A stretch of DNA of 64,000 nucleotides from positions 45,297,835 to 45,361,834 of the forward strand of contig NC_088102.1 of assembly GCF_036370855.1 (NCBI RefSeq), given 5' to 3'. Positions 45,961-64,000 of this stretch are shown in pieces (position 1 is the stretch's first letter; the number at the start of each line of letters is the position of its first letter). The notes under the pieces were generated by a model. The model had not been told where the DNA came from, searched no databases, and worked only from the letters and a program-made list of their open reading frames with translations. A program made the position numbers and the translations under genes. The DNA is from Dromaius novaehollandiae. Lineage: Eukaryota; Chordata; Aves; Casuariiformes; Dromaiidae.

Positions 45961-48900
45961 TGGGGTTAATTCGGAGGCAGCAGCCGGGTTAGGAGAAATG
46001 CAGAAAATGAGCGAGGAAGGGGAACTGGCCCTTGCCTGCCGCTGCTGCTTTTGGAAATGCCCCATTACAGTGGAAGGGCAAAACCCTTCCCTGTGCCTGG
46101 CCCACGGCTGTTGAGGTTGCAAGCAGTAACTTGTCTTACCTAAAAACTGGGTGCTGGGCAAGTACTTAGTTGTTCTTTTTCTTCAGTAAAGCAAGCTAAG
46201 AAAAAATCCTTTAGGAAAGGCTGCTACAGTGAATAATTAGAATAGTAGGCAAGGGCTAGTACCATCAACACAACTCTTAAGAGGGGAGTGCAATGAATGT
46301 ATGCTTACGAGGCCTGGATTAGAAGAAGGAGGGAGGTGTCAGGACATGCCAATTATATTTTTGCCTGAGCTCTGTGAAATCACTTCTGCACTGTGCTTCA
46401 ACTTAAGAATGGGCAGGACCAGAGCTAAGATACTTAGTCTTTTTGGTATTTCATCAGAACGGGACACAAGGGGGCATAAGATTCACAAACAGTGCTGTAG
46501 TGTCAGTTATTATTGAACATGTCGTTCATTTTTTCATCCCTGCACCACTTAAACTCTTGGTCATCACAAAAAAAAAAAAAAAAGGCAGAATCATGAACAA
46601 AAACCCTTATGGATAGAAAAACAGTTCTTCAGAGCTGTATTTTCCACTGGTCAAAGGCACAAAACAAGCAATGATCTCTGCAGCATATGTTGTGATCCAA
46701 ATGCTCTTCAAAAAAAAAAGGGTAATGCTCTTCTGCTGTTGCTATGTTAAAGTGGTAATAAAAAGAAAAAAAGCAAGGGAGAAGGGAAGAGTGTATGTGC
46801 ATAGAGGCATTTGCAAATGAGTGTGTGTGTAGATAGCTGGCCTCTGATCCTAAGCCTTACCACCAGAAGCAGTGTGTGTTACAATCAAAATGCTAATCCA
46901 TTCCTACCTTCTTGCTCCTCTCAACCAAAGGAAAGTTGAGGTTCTGTGCAAACAGGTCCAGAAGCTCCTCTTTCAAAGGAGAATCCAAAAAACATGCATA
47001 TTCACAACCAAAAGGCAGGCAGAGTAGTTAAGAAAAGCTAAATTTATATTAAATTATCATCAACCCCTAAAATACTGAACATAGTGGTTAAATAACTCCA
47101 GAAAGTCCATGTCTCCAGTGAGTAACGTTAAAACCATTACACAGGAATACAGGGAAATCACTGACGTTAGCTCAGGACAGACAGGAGAGAGGTTTCCTTT
47201 TTTACATAGTAAATCAGTGCTCAAGAGATCATCCTCCAGTGGCCTTTCTACATTCTTAACAGCCTAAGCACAATGAGGGCCTTCTCTTCCCCAAAAGGGG
47301 GAAACATGACGCACCCCCTAGGCAGCATCTCACTGGGGCTGTCTGCACACTTTAGGAAAAAGAAACTGATGTCTGCCCACCTCACTTGTGGACATGAGGC
47401 TATGGGACATTTTTTTGCTCTTTTTCACCTTAATCGTTTCAGGAAGGGAGCAGAGAGCAGTTATGAATGGTGTTTGGCTGGAGTGTGCAGGGTCCCTTCT
47501 AAGAAGCAGCAGAGATTACATCAAGGTGGAGATCACAAGCACCGTTAATTGTTGAAAAGACTGACTGGGTTTTCCTTTCCATTCTCACTTGACTTGTGTC
47601 TCGGACTGAACCTCAAGTGACAGGTCTGGGTAGATGTCTCCCTTCACCCCTGTCCCGCCTCAGGATTCTGGTGCACGCTCACATAGCTATTGGGGGCGGG
47701 TGGAGAGGGAAGGACACAAAAACAATCTGCTCTCCTAGAAGTCAGAACCTTCTTCCCCATACACTCACTCCCAGCCCTCCTGCCCCGGCCCTGCACCTGG
47801 CTTCCTCTCAAATTGGTTCTTCCGCCTATGCTCGAGCCCTTCAATGTTGTCCCTGTATCAGGCAGCCTAGACAGGCAAAATCCACCTCAGTTATACACAC
47901 TCCTTTCCCAGTTCCCCACTGAGTCCATACCTCAATCCAAATGTGCCCTTGCCCAACAAAAACAATGCTTCCGAGGCTGGAGTCAACCAAATAAATAATT
48001 AAATAAAAAATCTAATTAAAAAAATCCCTCTGAGAGTAGGGAAGAGTCCCACATTAACACAGGGAAATTTCTAAGCCTTAGCTCCAGTTCATTTTCCACA
48101 GGAATATACACCAGTCAGCCCAATGCTGCAAGTTATGGACAGTTTCATGCCACCTAGCCATGCTGAAGCTGCAACCTTCCTCTTGTTGCAGAGCCACCTC
48201 TGGTGTAAAGAGTATTGCCAACCTGCTGGCACCTGTCATGTTTTTCCAAGGGCAGCAGAACTGTTAGTATCTGAACAAGGTTAGAACAGAATAGGATGGA
48301 TTTTCCTTTTTTTTTTTTTTTTTTTGCCACTAGCTGGAAAAGTATTGTATCTGAAATGCAATCTCCCCACAATTCTATGCCACACCCCCCCCCCGTGCTC
48401 TCTTCGCCCCGTGGGGGGGAATGCACTTGGAGATAAAGAGGTAACTATTTGCTGCAAGGGATTTTTCACTGGAAAGTTCTGTTTCTGAATATCTGGCATA
48501 AGACTTCTTATTTTACTATAAGCGTATCCACAAAAAACAGTGGCATACTCCTCAGGAGTATGCAAGCTCCAGATGTTGCTGGGGTGTCTCTAACTGCAAG
48601 GGTAGGATTATTCCCTAGAGGGTAAAGGCCTTGGAGGCCGGAGAAAATCTGAGGTTCAAACAGCTGATGAATGACTCTGCAAGGACAGCTATTTACTAGT
48701 AATAATGGAGCTTAAAGTGCAATTCTATCTGATAAGCAACTATTTAAAAATGGCCCTTACAGCTCCATGATTATTGTCTCCTCTTCTAGGTCAAATGGGC
48801 TCAGCCTAGTGATAAAGCAGTTCCTTGCTGTCAGCACTGAAGATTTCCCTGGGGGAGAATCAACCTAGGAATTCTCTTATTTCCCTCATCACTGTAATCA

Positions 48901-49204
48901 AAGGTCCTAAAGGCCAAGACAATTGGGACCGTGTAGAATTGGAACTTGTGGGAATTAAGCCAGTTTTCTCTCTTCTATTTTTATATATATATATATTTAT
49001 ATATATATATATTTTTATATATATATATATAAAAATTTATATATGTATATAAATTTATACATATAAATATACACACACACACACACAGACACACACACAA
49101 ACACATGTATATACATACACACACACATACATATTTGTGTGTGTGTGTATATATATCAGTTATGAAAAAAGAGTAAAATACATTGCCTCCCATTAGCTCA
49201 GTAG
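45961..49204. other. Intergenic region between the LRP4 3' end and CKAP5
   Basis: No coding exon with splice support and no RNA gene was recognised. It contains homopolymer runs (A16 at 46568-46583, T19 at 48307-48325) and the AT/AC microsatellite. Human has an antisense transcript (LRP4-AS1) near here, but nothing in this sequence establishes an equivalent. Confidence 0.6.
48979..49156. repeat. Compound AT / AC-GT microsatellite
   Basis: About 180 bp of alternating purine-pyrimidine sequence: (AT)n with T interruptions, then (AC)n, ending in (GT)n and (AT)n. The arms can pair with each other. Confidence 0.95.
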
Positions 49205-50040
49205 AGCTAAGAACAATACTAATTTATTTTTTTCCTTGAACAGAGCACTGTGACACCAGTACCTAGAGGGAACAATTCTGAAAGGACCATTTGCTGACTT
49301 GTTTTTCCAGAGTAGAAACATGTATTAACAGGAAAGGGGTGAACAGGAGCACCATCCACTGCCAGCAACAGACACAGTGCTCCAATCCCAGAATTCATTA
49401 AGGTTTTTACTAGCAGGTGGGAAAGGAAACAGTGATGCTCTCATGAAGCGAATCATGGCAAGCATGGTTACTCTTTTTACACCCTTAAAAGGTGACTTGA
49501 TACTGTGTCACTGTCCCCTTCAGCCCCAAAGCATACCCCATCTATTCTGAGACATTTCTCAAGTCAGAGACCCCACAACACAAAGCCTCAGAGTGCTGCT
49601 AGTGCTGGAACCACTAGGGGAACTTCTGCGACCAGGAGCTAATGATGAACCAACTCTACCCTCTTCATGGGCATCAACTGTGATCTGAACTGTGTGGGAT
49701 TTGCAGGTTGCCAGAGAAGACAGGATCTGAACCAGACTCAGGCCAGAGGAGTCACTGCAAAAATTAATGTGGCAGCTTCCAGGAAAAGGGAACATATAAA
49801 TAAACCACAGACAGTGAAATGAGCCAAAAGGGTCTCTGGGTTCCAACCCACCCATCCTCCCTCTCCAACCACAACAGGACAGTTGCCCAAGCTCCTTGCT
49901 GAAAGGCAGTCACAGTCTCCAGGCCCCTTGCAAGAGAGGCTAGTCTCTGCACCCTTCCTTGCTTGGCAGGCAGAGTCCCATCTTTTTTGTGCAGAGTGGA
50001 GGCTAGGGAGGGTACAAGCATCTCCAAAGCAGCGCGTGCT
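49205..50040 (-). other. LRP4: LRP4 3'UTR (proposed extent)
   Basis: The region follows the TAA at 50043-50041 and runs to a poly(A) signal at 49228-49223, the only canonical AATAAA I found on this strand between here and CpG island 2. Usage is inferred. Confidence 0.55.
49223..49228 (-). terminator. LRP4: Candidate LRP4 poly(A) signal AATAAA
   Basis: The plus strand shows TTTATT. On the minus strand a T-rich stretch lies within about 60 nt, followed by a GT-rich stretch from the microsatellite, a plausible downstream element. Confidence 0.55.
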
Positions 50041-63733
<13,693 letters not shown>

Positions 63734-64000
63734 CTGCAAAGATTGAGAGAATGAGAGAGAAATCAAAATCCTCAGGAAACACAAGAGATAAGGAAAAAGC
63801 ATCCATACAGCAATTCATTCTTCTCTTCCTTCCATCCTTCATCCTATCTGGAAGGCAGGTAAGAAATATGGATCAAAGTACCATCTTCTACAAGGTCTCT
63901 GATATCAGCAACCTGTTCACCACTGGTGCTGAGCCCTGTATGGATGATGAACAGCACTCTACCAGGCCCCTAAGGCATCTATGTAGGCATAAGAGAACAG
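63734..64000 (-). other. LRP4 intron, truncated by the window edge
   Basis: No coding exon was seen before position 64000; the next upstream LRP4 exon lies outside. Confidence 0.7.

Noticed and set aside
44928..45992. Several 137-210-codon frames on both strands in CpG island 2
   Set aside because: Same GC artefact; one is driven by the (GAGC)8 repeat. No conserved protein features.
47273..47548. 91-codon plus-strand frame between LRP4 and CKAP5
   Set aside because: No recognisable domain, no splice or promoter support, and a length expected by chance.

Overview
The window is vertebrate, most likely sauropsid and probably avian, genomic DNA. It holds two multi-exon genes, both on the minus strand. 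All usable introns begin GT and end AG, many are short (85-240 bp), and simple repeats are common. The one interspersed repeat I could recognise is an old CR1-type LINE remnant. The order LRP4 then CKAP5 on one strand matches what I recall of the human 11p11.2 locus.

Positions 1-35825 carry most of CKAP5 (ch-TOG/XMAP215 microtubule polymerase): 36 coding exons from the start codon (35790) to about residue 1660. The last roughly 400 residues lie beyond the left edge. All exon phases join without a break. The exons encode five TOG domains and the linkers between them. One 37-residue linker exon (8472-8582) appears to be absent from the human 2032-residue protein as I recall it. The intron at 328-1120 contains a C/D box snoRNA that I identify as SNORD67 from its U6-directed guide sequence.

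Positions 35826-45960 hold the 5' non-coding part of CKAP5. There are two separate CpG islands (about 41.3-41.95 kb and 44.99-45.96 kb), each with a plausible minus-strand first-exon donor. The second island also has two CCAAT boxes and a CHR-like element, the layout expected of a cell-cycle gene. A decayed CR1 fragment lies between the islands.

Positions 45960-49200 are intergenic, with no supported gene. A long AT/AC microsatellite lies just beyond the proposed LRP4 poly(A) signal.

Positions 49205-63733 hold the 3' part of LRP4: 20 coding exons encoding about 1066 C-terminal residues. These cover the end of beta-propeller 2, propellers 3 and 4, the EGF-like modules, a juxtamembrane stalk, one transmembrane helix, an NPSY-containing tail and a PDZ-type C-terminus. 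The N-terminal half lies beyond the right edge.

The two genes are functionally unrelated (spindle microtubule growth versus agrin/MuSK and Wnt-antagonist signalling). They sit head-to-tail with roughly 3-4 kb between them. Gene and exon assignments come from translating each exon, checking splice sites and phase, and comparing with family sequences as I remember them; no database search was run.
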